From the NCBI GenBank assembly GCA_021806345.1, contig JAJZXP010000027.1, forward strand, positions 1 to 33,769: DNA of 33,769 bases, given 5' to 3'. Positions within the stretch are counted from its first letter, which is position 1, and every line of letters starts with the position of its first letter. The DNA comes from Thermoplasmata archaeon. Lineage in GTDB: Archaea > Thermoplasmatota > Thermoplasmata > Thermoplasmatales > Thermoplasmataceae. The notes below the pieces were generated by a model that saw nothing but the letters and a program-made list of their open reading frames with translations, had not been told where the DNA came from and made no database searches. The translations under genes were made by a program, and so were the position numbers. This document shows positions 6,202 through 14,936 of this stretch, in pieces.

Positions 6202-7224
6202 ATGTACGCAAAGGAAAAGGTTGCAGGATTAGAAGAGCCCATTGGGAGAAATAGTACATTCAATCTTCCTAACGACGCTGCGAAACCTTTATACAGAACT
6301 AAATTAGGGGTTATGTGGAATGGGTCATCCGAAAATCTTTTAAAATCGCCTTATTTTAGAAAATTCAAAGGAAAAATTAATCTAATATTTACTTCCCCCC
6401 CATTCCCTCTGAACAGAAAAAAGAAATATGGAAATTATACTGGAGAAGAATATAAAAAATGGATAGCTGGTTTCTCAGACGATTTTAAAAGTCTTCTTGC
6501 TGATGATGGTTCTGTTGTAATAGAAATAGGAAATGCATGGAATCAGGGGGGACCAGAAATGACCACCCTAGGGTTGGAATCTTTAATGCTTATATTAAAA
6601 AATGGAGAATTTTCACTATGTCAACAATTCGTCGCTTTTAACAGGGCGAAGTTACCTGGCCCCGCACAATGGGTAAACGTTGAAAGAATTAGAGTTAAGG
6701 ACGCTTTCAGTAATATCTGGTGGATGGGGAAGACCACGCACCCAAAGGCTGATAATAGGAAAGTGTTAGTTCCATATAGTGATTCAATGAAAAACTTGCT
6801 TAAAAGTAGGAAATATAACGCCGGAAATAGGCCATCGGAACATCATATAGGGGAAGCATCATTCCTTAAAGATAATGGAGGAGCTATACCGGCCAATGTC
6901 CTTGAAGTTACCAACACACGGTCAACCGATAGATACATTAAATATTGCAAGACGAATGGGATTAGTCTTCACCCTGCCAGAATGCCCGACAGTATACCAG
7001 AATTCTTCATAAAATTCCTAACAGAACCAGGAGATATCGTTCTAGATCCTTTTGCTGGAAGCAATGTCACTGGGGAAGTATCTGAGAGACTTGGAAGAAA
7101 GTGGATATCGATCGAGAAAGAATTCAAATATGCAGAGAGTTCTGTTTCAAGATTTGACAAGGAAAACCTGATTCAACCTGATTCTTTCAAAAGCGAGAAA
7201 AGCGGAGGTGAAGAACGCGCCTGA
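6202..7224 (+). CDS. DNA methyltransferase, N4-cytosine/N6-adenine type (beta class)
   Basis: Catalytic motif IV TSPPF (64-68) comes first and the AdoMet-binding motif I DPFAGS (282-287) near the C-terminus, the beta-class order (N6_N4_Mtase family). TSPP followed by an aromatic is most typical of N4-cytosine enzymes, but N6-adenine is possible. The region between them (70-280) would hold target recognition. Length 340 aa is normal. The start is ATG 6202, and the 3' end overlaps the helicase start by 17 bases. In the cassette it would modify host DNA so that the neighbouring nuclease-helicase and ATPase spare it. The recognition sequence cannot be read from here. Confidence 0.88.
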   Translation: MYAKEKVAGLEEPIGRNSTFNLPNDAAKPLYRTKLGVMWNGSSENLLKSPYFRKFKGKINLIFTSPPFPLNRKKKYGNYTGEEYKKWIAGFSDDFKSLLADDGSVVIEIGNAWNQGGPEMTTLGLESLMLILKNGEFSLCQQFVAFNRAKLPGPAQWVNVERIRVKDAFSNIWWMGKTTHPKADNRKVLVPYSDSMKNLLKSRKYNAGNRPSEHHIGEASFLKDNGGAIPANVLEVTNTRSTDRYIKYCKTNGISLHPARMPDSIPEFFIKFLTEPGDIVLDPFAGSNVTGEVSERLGRKWISIEKEFKYAESSVSRFDKENLIQPDSFKSEKSGGEERA

Positions 7225-9382
7225 AAATCACATAGGAAAAGTATTTTCCGACTGCTTTCTGTGTAAACTCAATCTTCTTCCAGAATATGACACAGAGAGA
7301 AATAATGTCCTGGACGAGTTTTACAAGCCATGCCTTTTAAATTCTGTAAAATATGATAGGGCAGTGGGTTATTTTAGGTCCAGCATATACAAAGAACTTG
7401 GTGAACCTTTACTTGACTTTGCACTGAAAGGTGGTAAAGTCAGAATAGTATGTTCTCCAGACATTCCAATGGGTGAAGAAGCAGCAGCAAGAGAGGGATA
7501 TTATGCACGGGAGAGACTTAATGAATCACAGAAAACATCTTCTTTGTTGTACTCGTTGAATGTTATGTCCGAGAATCCAGACGAGAGGGATTGCCTTGAG
7601 ATGCTCAGGGTCCTTATCCAGAGTAATTCGTTGGAGCTATTAATAGCGTTACGAAATGGAGGAATCTTCCATAGGAAAATTGGACGCTTCTTGGATGAAA
7701 GCGGTAACTTTGTCGTTTTCTTTGGTTCGGGCAATGAAACCCAAAATGCCGTGACAGCTAGTGAATATTGGGGAAATGATGAGGAATTTGATGTCTACAG
7801 AAGTTGGGGAGACAGTGAGTTCGAATCAAGAAGGGCTGAAAGCAAATCGCAATACATTGAAAAACTCCTATCGGGCGGAACGGAGAGAACCAAAGTTAGG
7901 CCTCTTAATGAAATAGAATTGGAGACCCTAAACAAATTTAGAAAGTATAACAGTCTTGAGGAATGCAGAGTGGGTGCAAGAAAGCGAATGCAGATGACAT
8001 ATCACAGTTCTATTAAGTTATTCCATTATCAAAAAGAGGCCATTGTCGCATGGGAAGAAGCAGGCAGGAGGGGGATACTTTCTATGGCCACAGGTACTGG
8101 CAAGACAATAACCGCACTCTTTGCCATAAAACCTCTTAGCTTCTATGGCTCAGTCATTCTTATTGTCGTTCCTACCAAGGAGATTTTCGATCAATGGGCG
8201 AATGAGGTCAGGAACATTTATCCAGAGGTACCTGTTTTACTCGCAGGTGCTGGAAATGACTGGAGATTAGTCTCCAACAAACGTATGTTCATATCTAACA
8301 TCAAGAAGCAAAGATTCATAATCGCAACTATGGATACAGCATCTTCTAACGACTTCTTAGAGTTCATTTCACAATCAGAAGACGTTGTTCTAGTCGTAGA
8401 TGAAGTTCATAGGATAGGTAGTGCTACTAGGAGAAAACTTCTAACTCTTAAATTTAGTTCAATGCTTGGACTTTCTGCCACACCCGAGCGTTTATTTGAT
8501 GAAGAAGGTAATAAAGCAATAATGGATGCTTTTGGAGATAAACCAGTATACGAACTTGGAATAGGAGACCAAGTTAGATTAGATGAAAATTCGGAGATGA
8601 AAGTACCAATTTTGGGTCGTTTTCTATGCAAGTACTACTATGATTTTGAAATCGTAAAATTAAGCGAAACTGAGCAAAATCGATGGAATGACATAACCAT
8701 TCGTTACAGGCGGCAGAGGGCAAAGGAGAGGGAGAATGATAGTAATTCCGACAATAGACGTGATGATGAATTTCTAAAATTGTTACTCATTGAACGAGCT
8801 AGAATAATTAAATCAGCTGAGGGAAAATTATCGGCTGCTGTCAAAATTATTTTAGAAAAATATCCAAGAGGTGGTAGATGGCTCATTTACTGTGATACAG
8901 AAGACCAGATGAATAATGTCTGGTCAAGAATAGAGCACTTGCTTCCTGACGTTCCCGTATTACGTTATCATTCTGGAATGACTTCTTCAGAAAGACACTT
9001 AGTTTTGTCTACTTTCGAAGAAAACCCAGGTATTGTTGTGAGTATCAAATGTCTGGATGAAGGTGTAAATATTCCATCAGCAGATGGTGCACTTATATTG
9101 GCTTCATCCACTAATCCTAGAGAATACATACAACGCAGAGGCAGAGTTCTAAGGCAGTATTTGGGAAAAGGTGATGTTCACATAATAGACACAGTAGTTT
9201 TACCCTCCTCGGAGGCAGATCATGCAGCATGGGCAATAACAAGAAGTGAACTATCACGCGCTTATTTCTTTGCGAGTTTTGCAATAAACAAGGATGTTAC
9301 CCATAGACTCTGGAGAGTATGTGAGGAATATGGTGCAGTTGATGTAAAAGAGGCAGCTATTTCGCTGGAAGATGAGGTGTAA
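7208..9382 (+). CDS. PLD-like nuclease / superfamily 2 helicase fusion
   Basis: The N-terminal ~230 residues are phospholipase-D-like, with H155xK157 (IFHRKIG), N176 in GSGNET and a conserved acidic end. The rest is an SF2 helicase: Q-motif-like FHYQKEA (272-278), Walker A MATGTGKT (293-300), DEVH (398-401), SATPER (423-428) and motif VI QRRGR (642-646). All helicase motifs are intact. The enzyme should translocate on DNA and cut with the PLD domain. It uses a GTG start overlapping the methylase end. Together with the methylase and the SMC ATPase it matches the helicase-methylase-ATPase (Hma) gene trio described among prokaryotic defence systems; this assignment is from memory of family composition. 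Confidence 0.85.
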   Translation: MKNAPENHIGKVFSDCFLCKLNLLPEYDTERNNVLDEFYKPCLLNSVKYDRAVGYFRSSIYKELGEPLLDFALKGGKVRIVCSPDIPMGEEAAAREGYYARERLNESQKTSSLLYSLNVMSENPDERDCLEMLRVLIQSNSLELLIALRNGGIFHRKIGRFLDESGNFVVFFGSGNETQNAVTASEYWGNDEEFDVYRSWGDSEFESRRAESKSQYIEKLLSGGTERTKVRPLNEIELETLNKFRKYNSLEECRVGARKRMQMTYHSSIKLFHYQKEAIVAWEEAGRRGILSMATGTGKTITALFAIKPLSFYGSVILIVVPTKEIFDQWANEVRNIYPEVPVLLAGAGNDWRLVSNKRMFISNIKKQRFIIATMDTASSNDFLEFISQSEDVVLVVDEVHRIGSATRRKLLTLKFSSMLGLSATPERLFDEEGNKAIMDAFGDKPVYELGIGDQVRLDENSEMKVPILGRFLCKYYYDFEIVKLSETEQNRWNDITIRYRRQRAKERENDSNSDNRRDDEFLKLLLIERARIIKSAEGKLSAAVKIILEKYPRGGRWLIYCDTEDQMNNVWSRIEHLLPDVPVLRYHSGMTSSERHLVLSTFEENPGIVVSIKCLDEGVNIPSADGALILASSTNPREYIQRRGRVLRQYLGKGDVHIIDTVVLPSSEADHAAWAITRSELSRAYFFASFAINKDVTHRLWRVCEEYGAVDVKEAAISLEDEV

Positions 9383-9383
9383 G

Positions 9384-9569
9384 ATGAAAGAAGAAGAAAT
9401 CATTGATGTCATAAAGAAAATAAATGTGCAGAAAGGAAAGCCTGTTGATGAAGAACTTTTGACTCAGATAGCAGCCTTAGTCATCAAAAACCCATTAGAT
9501 GAAGATAGACAGAGGTGCCAAAGACAGATTCTGGAGATCATTAATCAGAGGATAGGTGAAAAGGCTTGA
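9384..9569 (+). CDS. Small 61-aa helical cassette protein
   Basis: The start is ATG 9384 (MKEEEIIDVIKKINVQKGK), two bases after the helicase stop, with GAGGTG at good spacing; the frame also opens at 9372. It is almost entirely helical and charged and contains one Cys (RQRCQRQ). The last codons overlap the TTG start of the ATPase (TTGA), so it is tightly coupled. It could be a structural partner of the helicase or ATPase. No family is recognised. Confidence 0.65.
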   Translation: MKEEEIIDVIKKINVQKGKPVDEELLTQIAALVIKNPLDEDRQRCQRQILEIINQRIGEKA

Positions 9570-11560
9570 TCATTCGAGAAATAGAAATTGTTAACTTCGG
9601 TCCGTTTGTAGGTAAAAACAAAGTGATTTTGGCTAACGATGGTTTCGGAATTCATTTAATAAGGGGGCGTAATGGTTCCGGTAAAACTTCAATTCAACGG
9701 GCAATACTTTGGTGCCTTTATGGTAATGTCAAAGACAGGAACGGTAAGGAGATAAAACCCACTTCCCTGCTAAATTACACTGCAAGAGATGAAGATATTT
9801 ATGATTTTTATGTTAATTTAGTCTTCAGCCACGACGGAATCAGTTGGATTTTGCATAGAAGGATGCATGGGAAATCTCATTCTGATAAAGAATACAGTTC
9901 TAGGATGAACTTGTCATTGACCAAAAATGGTGAAACTGTACCAAACCCTGCAGAGGAGATTCAACGAATCATTCCTTTAGATGTGAGCAGGTTCTTCTTC
10001 TTTGATGGAGAAATGCTAAGCGACTACGAGGAGCTCTTGTATTCGGACTCTGACACCAAGCTATTGAAAAACTCTATTGAAAGTGTCCTTGGAATACCAT
10101 ATCTCAAAACTTCAAAGGAAGACGTACAGAGTGTTCAAAAAAACATTGAATCTCAACGAGGAAAGATTCTCAGAAGACTAGGAGGTCAAGAATTTGAAGA
10201 AATATTACGGCAATTAGAAGAGATTCAAAAAAACATTGAAGAAAGCGAACAAAACATAAAACGTATGGAAAATCAGATCTCTGATTTATCACTTGAGCTG
10301 CAATCCAAAAAACGTGAGTTAACTAAAATTGAGTCTGTAAAGAAACTCAGCCAGGAAAGAATTGCTTTAGAGTCCGCTATCAAAAACCATCAGTCTGAAA
10401 AACAAGTTGAACTCACGAAGATGAACCAATATACTTCGCAGCTTTACAAGATTGTGCTTTCTGGAACTGCCAAAAACCTCATCTCCAACCTCCAGTCAAT
10501 GCACAAGCAAGTAATGGATAAATACGATAAAAAACAGAAGCTACTTGGGGAGAAGTATGACATCTCGAAAGGAATGGCAGAACAGAAATGCAGGACATGC
10601 GGCACCATATTAAACGCTGAAAAACTCGGAGAATTAGAATATCGTCTTCGTGAAATTGATACTGAGATATATAAATTGACAGAGATACCAGAGCCAAATC
10701 TGGAATTTGAGCGCCATTCTGAGGCGTTAAGGAGAATAGTTAATTTTGAGGCGCAACATGAATCAATTAGCGATATACAAGGCAGGATCGACAGAATCGA
10801 GTATAATATAGCTTCTGACACTTCTAGACTTAACAGCATTAAGGAGTCACTTGCTGGTCAAGATGAAGAAGAACCAAAACGCCTGGAAATAGAGATCAGA
10901 AAGATGGAGAATGAAAAGGGAAGAATTGAGGGTCTGTTGGAAGCTGAAAAGGATACACATAATGAATATCTAAAGTTTAAAAGTGAAATTGATCAAAAGA
11001 TATCCAGTATCGACCAATCAGAGTTGAAAGTTCTAGGAACGAGGATAGAAACTGCGAAAGCAATTGTTCAGATTTTTGAAGAGGCCATTGGAGAATATAG
11101 GGGGCAAAAAAAACTTGAAGTACAGAACGAGGCAACTAAGATTTTCAGACAGATAAAATCAAAAGAAAGCTTTGATCACCTCGAGATAAATGATCAATTC
11201 GGTTTAAATATAATTACAACAAGTGGAGCAGTATTAGATAAGGGAGAATTAAGATCAGCTGGAGAGGAACAGACAGTTGCGCTTTCATTGATCGGAGCCT
11301 TGAATAAATGTTCTAAGGTTGATGCAGCAGTATTTATGGACACACCTATGGGAAGACTGGACGAAGTGATTAGTGAGAATGTGCTGAGGTTTATTCCCAA
11401 ATTGGCAGATCAAGTTACATTATTTGTAACGGGAAAAGAACTGCGCCCTGGTGACGAGAAGTTCCTAGAAGGGGAAATAATGAGTGACCTCACTGTTGAA
11501 CATGTTGGAGAAGCAGATGGATCTAAGATATATCCCACACGAGGCGGTGATGCCATTTGA
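9566..11560 (+). CDS. DndD-like SMC/Rad50-type ATPase with zinc hook
   Basis: Walker A GRNGSGKT (34-41), the FFFDGEM signature (144-150) characteristic of DndD-type proteins, and long coiled coils (about 185-290 and 355-530). A central CRTC (342-345) is a Rad50-style CxxC hook. The ABC signature region SAGEEQ (564-569) and Walker B AAVFMDTP (587-594) follow. Length 664 aa matches DndD. Such ATPases bind DNA ends or form clamps and drive restriction in Dnd and related systems. The start is TTG 9566, coupled to the preceding gene. No DndA, DndC or DndE gene lies nearby, so the partner mark is presumably base methylation by the cassette methylase. Confidence 0.85.
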   Translation: MIIREIEIVNFGPFVGKNKVILANDGFGIHLIRGRNGSGKTSIQRAILWCLYGNVKDRNGKEIKPTSLLNYTARDEDIYDFYVNLVFSHDGISWILHRRMHGKSHSDKEYSSRMNLSLTKNGETVPNPAEEIQRIIPLDVSRFFFFDGEMLSDYEELLYSDSDTKLLKNSIESVLGIPYLKTSKEDVQSVQKNIESQRGKILRRLGGQEFEEILRQLEEIQKNIEESEQNIKRMENQISDLSLELQSKKRELTKIESVKKLSQERIALESAIKNHQSEKQVELTKMNQYTSQLYKIVLSGTAKNLISNLQSMHKQVMDKYDKKQKLLGEKYDISKGMAEQKCRTCGTILNAEKLGELEYRLREIDTEIYKLTEIPEPNLEFERHSEALRRIVNFEAQHESISDIQGRIDRIEYNIASDTSRLNSIKESLAGQDEEEPKRLEIEIRKMENEKGRIEGLLEAEKDTHNEYLKFKSEIDQKISSIDQSELKVLGTRIETAKAIVQIFEEAIGEYRGQKKLEVQNEATKIFRQIKSKESFDHLEINDQFGLNIITTSGAVLDKGELRSAGEEQTVALSLIGALNKCSKVDAAVFMDTPMGRLDEVISENVLRFIPKLADQVTLFVTGKELRPGDEKFLEGEIMSDLTVEHVGEADGSKIYPTRGGDAI

Positions 11561-11913
11561 TCGGTGCTTTTGGAGAAGCCAGAACCATTTCAGCAAGTGC
11601 TGAAGCTAAGAGGATAATGAAAATACTCCAAGGCAAGGGTTTGTTTAAAGAGCTGAGAGATGTTTGGACACTAGGAGCAGCACTTGGCATTAAAACTGGG
11701 CAAATTTATGAGGGTGGGACCAGAGAGACTTTTCAGAACTTAAACAGCCTAGATCCAGAGGGAATATTTGCCGCAGTAATGGTAGGTCTTCACCCAGATT
11801 TAGACGAGGAAAAAAGACTTAAAAAATTGGTAGATTATGCAGAGTGGGGAATTAGGGAAATAGAACGGAAAGAAAGGAACGGCACGCTGGACTTTTCTAG
11901 TTTGGGGAAATGA
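11557..11913 (+). CDS. Dnd-associated protein 4-like (118 aa)
   Basis: The start is TTG 11557, overlapping the ATPase stop (TTGA). The pattern LFKELRDVWTLGAALGIKTG (50-69), an acidic middle, and DYAEWGIREIERKE (about 95-108) resemble Dnd system-associated protein 4. That family has F-K-x-x-x-D-V followed by A-A-L-G-x-K and a YAxxGL-type C-terminal helix. I rely on motif memory, so the family call is tentative. Its function in Dnd loci is not settled; it may regulate or assemble the restriction complex. It is the last clear gene of the cassette. Confidence 0.6.
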   Translation: MIGAFGEARTISASAEAKRIMKILQGKGLFKELRDVWTLGAALGIKTGQIYEGGTRETFQNLNSLDPEGIFAAVMVGLHPDLDEEKRLKKLVDYAEWGIREIERKERNGTLDFSSLGK

Positions 11914-11914
11914 A

Positions 11915-12010
11915 ATGTTAAATTTGATTGGTGAAATCAGTTCAAAATTCGTGTTAATGAAGATTCCTATGGATAAGCAAAGATTTGGGAGAGCGCTTGA
12001 ACAACACTAG
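11915..12010 (+). CDS. Possible 31-aa peptide after the cassette
   Basis: A short frame MLNLIGEISSKFVLMKIPM... immediately after the 118-aa gene (stop at 11913), with no strong binding site. It fills most of the gap to the next gene at 12056. It may be a real peptide or a degraded 3' end. Confidence 0.25.
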   Translation: MLNLIGEISSKFVLMKIPMDKQRFGRALEQH

Positions 12011-12055
12011 GGATGGGCAGGTGAATGGGAGATAAAGAAGATTGGGAATGAAAAA

Positions 12056-12292
12056 ATGAAATCGATTTCAAATAAAGTTACTATTCCGCTTTTAATTATT
12101 GCCATAGGATTGCTTGCGTATTTTCTTTTTGACCTTGCCACAATTCTGAGTGGAATCGCGATTATTTCAGGTCCAATATATCCTCTGTACATATATATCG
12201 GGATTTCAGCTCTTACAGTTCTATCGTTCGTTACTTCGATTAGAGCGAGGATTAAATGGGAAAGTAAAAAACTAATTGCAGGGAGATTTTAA
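12056..12292 (+). CDS. Small two-helix membrane protein (78 aa)
   Basis: Two hydrophobic segments, residues 8-28 (TIPLLIIAIGLLAYFLFDLA) and 40-60 (IYPLYIYIGISALTVLSFVT), are followed by a basic tail (RARIKWESKKLIAGRF) that is likely cytoplasmic. No family is recognised. It could be an effector or anchor in a defence module, as small membrane proteins often are, or simply accessory cargo. It is followed four bases later by another small gene in the same direction. Confidence 0.55.
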   Translation: MKSISNKVTIPLLIIAIGLLAYFLFDLATILSGIAIISGPIYPLYIYIGISALTVLSFVTSIRARIKWESKKLIAGRF

Positions 12293-12296
12293 TAGG

Positions 12297-12491
12297 ATGA
12301 AAATAGACTTCATAAAAAATGAAATTAGCAACCAAAGTGGACTTTCAATTCAGAGGATATTAGACGGTTTTTTAGACAGGCGGGTAAATTGCTACAGATA
12401 TGAAGTAAGACACATGAAAATAGAAGTTAGAAGTAAAGCGAAATTAGGCTCTAGAACTCGGTACTACCGGGAGTTGAAATTATGGCAATAA
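12297..12491 (+). CDS. Hypothetical 64-aa basic protein
   Basis: The start is ATG 12297 (MKIDFIKNEISNQSGLSIQ), with GGGAG upstream; it could begin at 12276. The protein is strongly basic (RRVNCYRYEVRHMKIEVRSKAK) and ends by overlapping the nuclease start at 12482 by ten bases. It may be a DNA-binding partner of the nuclease. No family is recognised. Confidence 0.45.
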   Translation: MKIDFIKNEISNQSGLSIQRILDGFLDRRVNCYRYEVRHMKIEVRSKAKLGSRTRYYRELKLWQ

Positions 12492-13588
12492 ACGAAGAAA
12501 AATTGAAAAAATACATAAAAATGGGATGTGAGAGCACAGAAAAGGAGTCACCCTTTCGACAGGGCATTTTTAATAAAATTCTGGACGCTTTGGGGTGGGA
12601 CGATGAACAGATTACCTACGAAAAAGAAATTCCAATTGGAAATGGCCGAATTTTGTCAGCCGATTACGAATTAACTCGGGATGACATCAAGTATGTTGTA
12701 GAAGCCAAATCACCAAGAGTGAGTGTTGACAATTACTTTAGCCAGTTAACGTCATACATCAAACAAGAAGAAGCAAAGCTCGGATTTGTCTATAACGGTA
12801 AAAAGTTGGCACTCTTTGTGAGGAATCTCGGCTCAGCATGGTCAGAAGATCCAGCCTATGTGTGGGAATGCCGCCAGGATATAGACGTGTTCTTTTACCT
12901 GTCACCTGAAAAAATTGGTTCCATTGAAAGTGATTTTCTGGAAAGAACTAGGAATGAAAGACTGCTGGATCAATCAATTCAAGATAACATCTCTACAGTA
13001 AAAAACAAAGCAACAGAAATTTTAAGAAATGCAACAGGTTTAGACGCTGAGTATATTGAAAATTCTATTGATATGATAATCAAGAGCCCAAGGATTCAGG
13101 TAAGTTCAAGCTTATTAAATTCAAATGCAACCACAAATGAAAGTGACCATCACACGCAAATAGAAAGAATACCCAATGAAGAAATATCAGGCAATGATTA
13201 CGATGATGTCGTCGTGTGCCCCGCATCAGGGGAACAAAACGACAATATAGGTGAAAGATGGATGCTTAGGTATAATGCATGGAGATCCGTTGTTATGAAA
13301 AAAACACCAAAATACATGGCCCTATATCAGGGCTTCCCGTATTCGCAAGTGAGACTGTTTGCTGAAGTAGACAAGATCTTTGATTCGGGGGACCAGAGAT
13401 TACAAAGTGAATACGGACTCCCACCCGCTGATCATTCAGATTCAGGAAAGAAAACACTTATACTGAAACCAGAGAGCATAAAATTGTTAGATAGACCCAT
13501 AGAAAAGGCTAGCTGGGGGGGTTTCCGTAACATAAAGTATACTAAGATAGGAAAACTAAAGCAAGCTAGGAGCATTGAGGATTTATGA
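12482..13588 (+). CDS. HsdR-N-type restriction nuclease with unknown C-terminal domain
   Basis: Residues 20-125 match the N-terminal nuclease domain of type I restriction R subunits (HSDR_N). The segment LDALGWDDEQITYEKEI is followed by the PD-(D/E)xK catalytic set D61 (SADYEL) and E74xK76 (VVEAKSP). No helicase follows. After a linker, residues 250-368 form another domain (AWRSVVMKK...YMALYQGFP...RLFAEVDKIF...ILKPESIKLLDRPI...RNIKYTKIGKL). Its strand order recalls EVE/ASCH/PUA-like readers; this is a weak resemblance. An orphan nuclease fused to a possible modified-base reader would resemble a type IV restriction enzyme. It is co-oriented with, but not clearly part of, the cassette upstream. 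Confidence 0.75.
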   Translation: MAINEEKLKKYIKMGCESTEKESPFRQGIFNKILDALGWDDEQITYEKEIPIGNGRILSADYELTRDDIKYVVEAKSPRVSVDNYFSQLTSYIKQEEAKLGFVYNGKKLALFVRNLGSAWSEDPAYVWECRQDIDVFFYLSPEKIGSIESDFLERTRNERLLDQSIQDNISTVKNKATEILRNATGLDAEYIENSIDMIIKSPRIQVSSSLLNSNATTNESDHHTQIERIPNEEISGNDYDDVVVCPASGEQNDNIGERWMLRYNAWRSVVMKKTPKYMALYQGFPYSQVRLFAEVDKIFDSGDQRLQSEYGLPPADHSDSGKKTLILKPESIKLLDRPIEKASWGGFRNIKYTKIGKLKQARSIEDL

Positions 13589-13616
13589 AGAGGTACAAGA
13601 AAATACATTTAGTTAA

Positions 13617-13874
13617 ATGGTGATAAAATTGCAAGAATTGCTTTACATGGAAGGGAAAATGGAGAATACTTTCCAGGAGATAGATGATAATCTTGACCTT
13701 TATTACGGTACGGTCTATCTCTCGGTTGAAAGGTTGAAGGAACTCGAGCTTGTTAAGCAGGATATAAACGCCATGATCAAACCTCCAAGTAATAATATTA
13801 AACTTACAGAAAAAGGAAAACTTGTTGCAAAGAATCTAAATGAAATTGAGGGGATTTTGAAAGGAGGGACATAA
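13617..13874 (+). CDS. Winged-helix regulator 2, head of the unknown cassette
   Basis: 85 aa from ATG 13617; the first ~10 residues seen in the other two paralogues (the IxxxEKQSG region) are missing or diverged. The remaining wing and C-terminal helix (NIKLTEKGKLVAKNLNEIEG) align closely with regulator 1. The DNA coding for the last 22 residues differs from that at 4861-4923 by only a few bases, indicating duplication or gene conversion. It ends only five bases from the next gene and is likely its co-transcribed regulator. No strong promoter is obvious in the 28-base gap after the nuclease. Confidence 0.65.
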   Translation: MVIKLQELLYMEGKMENTFQEIDDNLDLYYGTVYLSVERLKELELVKQDINAMIKPPSNNIKLTEKGKLVAKNLNEIEGILKGGT

Positions 13875-13877
13875 GAT

Positions 13878-14936
13878 TTGAGATTAAGTCTAAAATCTAT
13901 ATCTGTAGATGAATCTTATTTTGAGCCAACAATTAAAGTGGAACTAGAATGGCAATATGAGATTAGCCAAGAAGCACCTATAAGCATTTTTGGAAACGTA
14001 TCATTCATTGGAAAATTAATCGGGCGACTTCTACCAAAAGACCTGGAAACCAAAGGATTTAATATAGCGCCAACAGACTACAATAGAACGTATGGTCACA
14101 AGACTCTGAAAATGGATATTACAGCCACTCTAGATAATAAAATTATATCATATATGAATGAGTCGAGAAAATCTTACGATAAAGGGGATATAAACTTAAC
14201 TTTAGAAATTTTCACAACATATCTTAGCAACAATGCAATGATTTCATACATAGAAGAATACGGTCTTACTGACAACACATTTCCTAAAGATTTAAAAACC
14301 GCAATAGGGAATAGCAAGTTTAAGAATTTCCAAGATACGAGTGTTCTATTATTCGTTTATCCGAACCAGATAGGCAGTTATTACCAAAATAGAAGCAATC
14401 TTAACCTGATCTCTTCAAGTGGGTTAGGGCCTAACGATGGGTATTTATCTATGAAAACTGAAAAAACAGTCTTAGAGGGGACTATTAAGTCATCCGATTG
14501 GGTCCACGACTTCCTTCCAAAGCTGGGATTGGGTCAATATGAAATCATAGAGATCCCAACGGTAGAAACTGCTGGAGTCTTTGGTGATATCCTTAAGATG
14601 CTGGATGAGGCAAAGGATAAACTTTACAAGAACCTTGATATTGGAGCCAGTTTAACAAGTCTCAGGAACTCTCTTAAGAAATTTTTGGAGTTTGTGAAAA
14701 GGGAAGGAGGGTTCTATAAATTATTTCACGACAATAAAAATATATCGGATCTTGCAGATTCTCTACAGCAAAGGTTATATGGTGCGGCATCAAGATCTGA
14801 AGATAGTTCAGCCCCTCATGCGGGCGGCGCTAATGTTGAGGGCTATGAAATAGAGTCAATGATTTTTATGGCCTATTCTCTCTACAAGATGACTTTTGAT
14901 AGAATAAACGGCAATAACAAGAAGGGTATAGAATGA
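13878..14936 (+). CDS. Unrecognised 352-aa protein, cassette gene A
   Basis: TTG start with GGAGG about 14 bases upstream. The N-terminal ~130 residues look beta-rich (RLSLKSISVDES, TIKVELEWQYEI, KTLKMDITATLDN, INLTLEIFTTYL). A middle region (residues ~155-240) is of mixed structure. The C-terminal third is helical (FGDILKMLDEAKDKLYKNL, FLEFVKREGGFYKLFHDN) and ends with a hydrophilic stretch. There is no catalytic motif or membrane segment. I do not recognise the family. A sensor, scaffold or DNA-binding subunit are all possible. Its stop overlaps the following mini-gene (ATGA). Confidence 0.6.
   Translation: MRLSLKSISVDESYFEPTIKVELEWQYEISQEAPISIFGNVSFIGKLIGRLLPKDLETKGFNIAPTDYNRTYGHKTLKMDITATLDNKIISYMNESRKSYDKGDINLTLEIFTTYLSNNAMISYIEEYGLTDNTFPKDLKTAIGNSKFKNFQDTSVLLFVYPNQIGSYYQNRSNLNLISSSGLGPNDGYLSMKTEKTVLEGTIKSSDWVHDFLPKLGLGQYEIIEIPTVETAGVFGDILKMLDEAKDKLYKNLDIGASLTSLRNSLKKFLEFVKREGGFYKLFHDNKNISDLADSLQQRLYGAASRSEDSSAPHAGGANVEGYEIESMIFMAYSLYKMTFDRINGNNKKGIE

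Noticed and set aside
10444..10839. A 131-codon minus-strand frame inside the SMC ATPase
   Set aside because: Antisense to the coiled coil and hook region; no start signal or neighbour in that direction.
9566..11560. Calling the locus a true Dnd phosphorothioation system
   Set aside because: No cysteine desulfurase, DndC-type or DndE-type gene is present; only the DndD-like ATPase and one accessory-like gene resemble Dnd.
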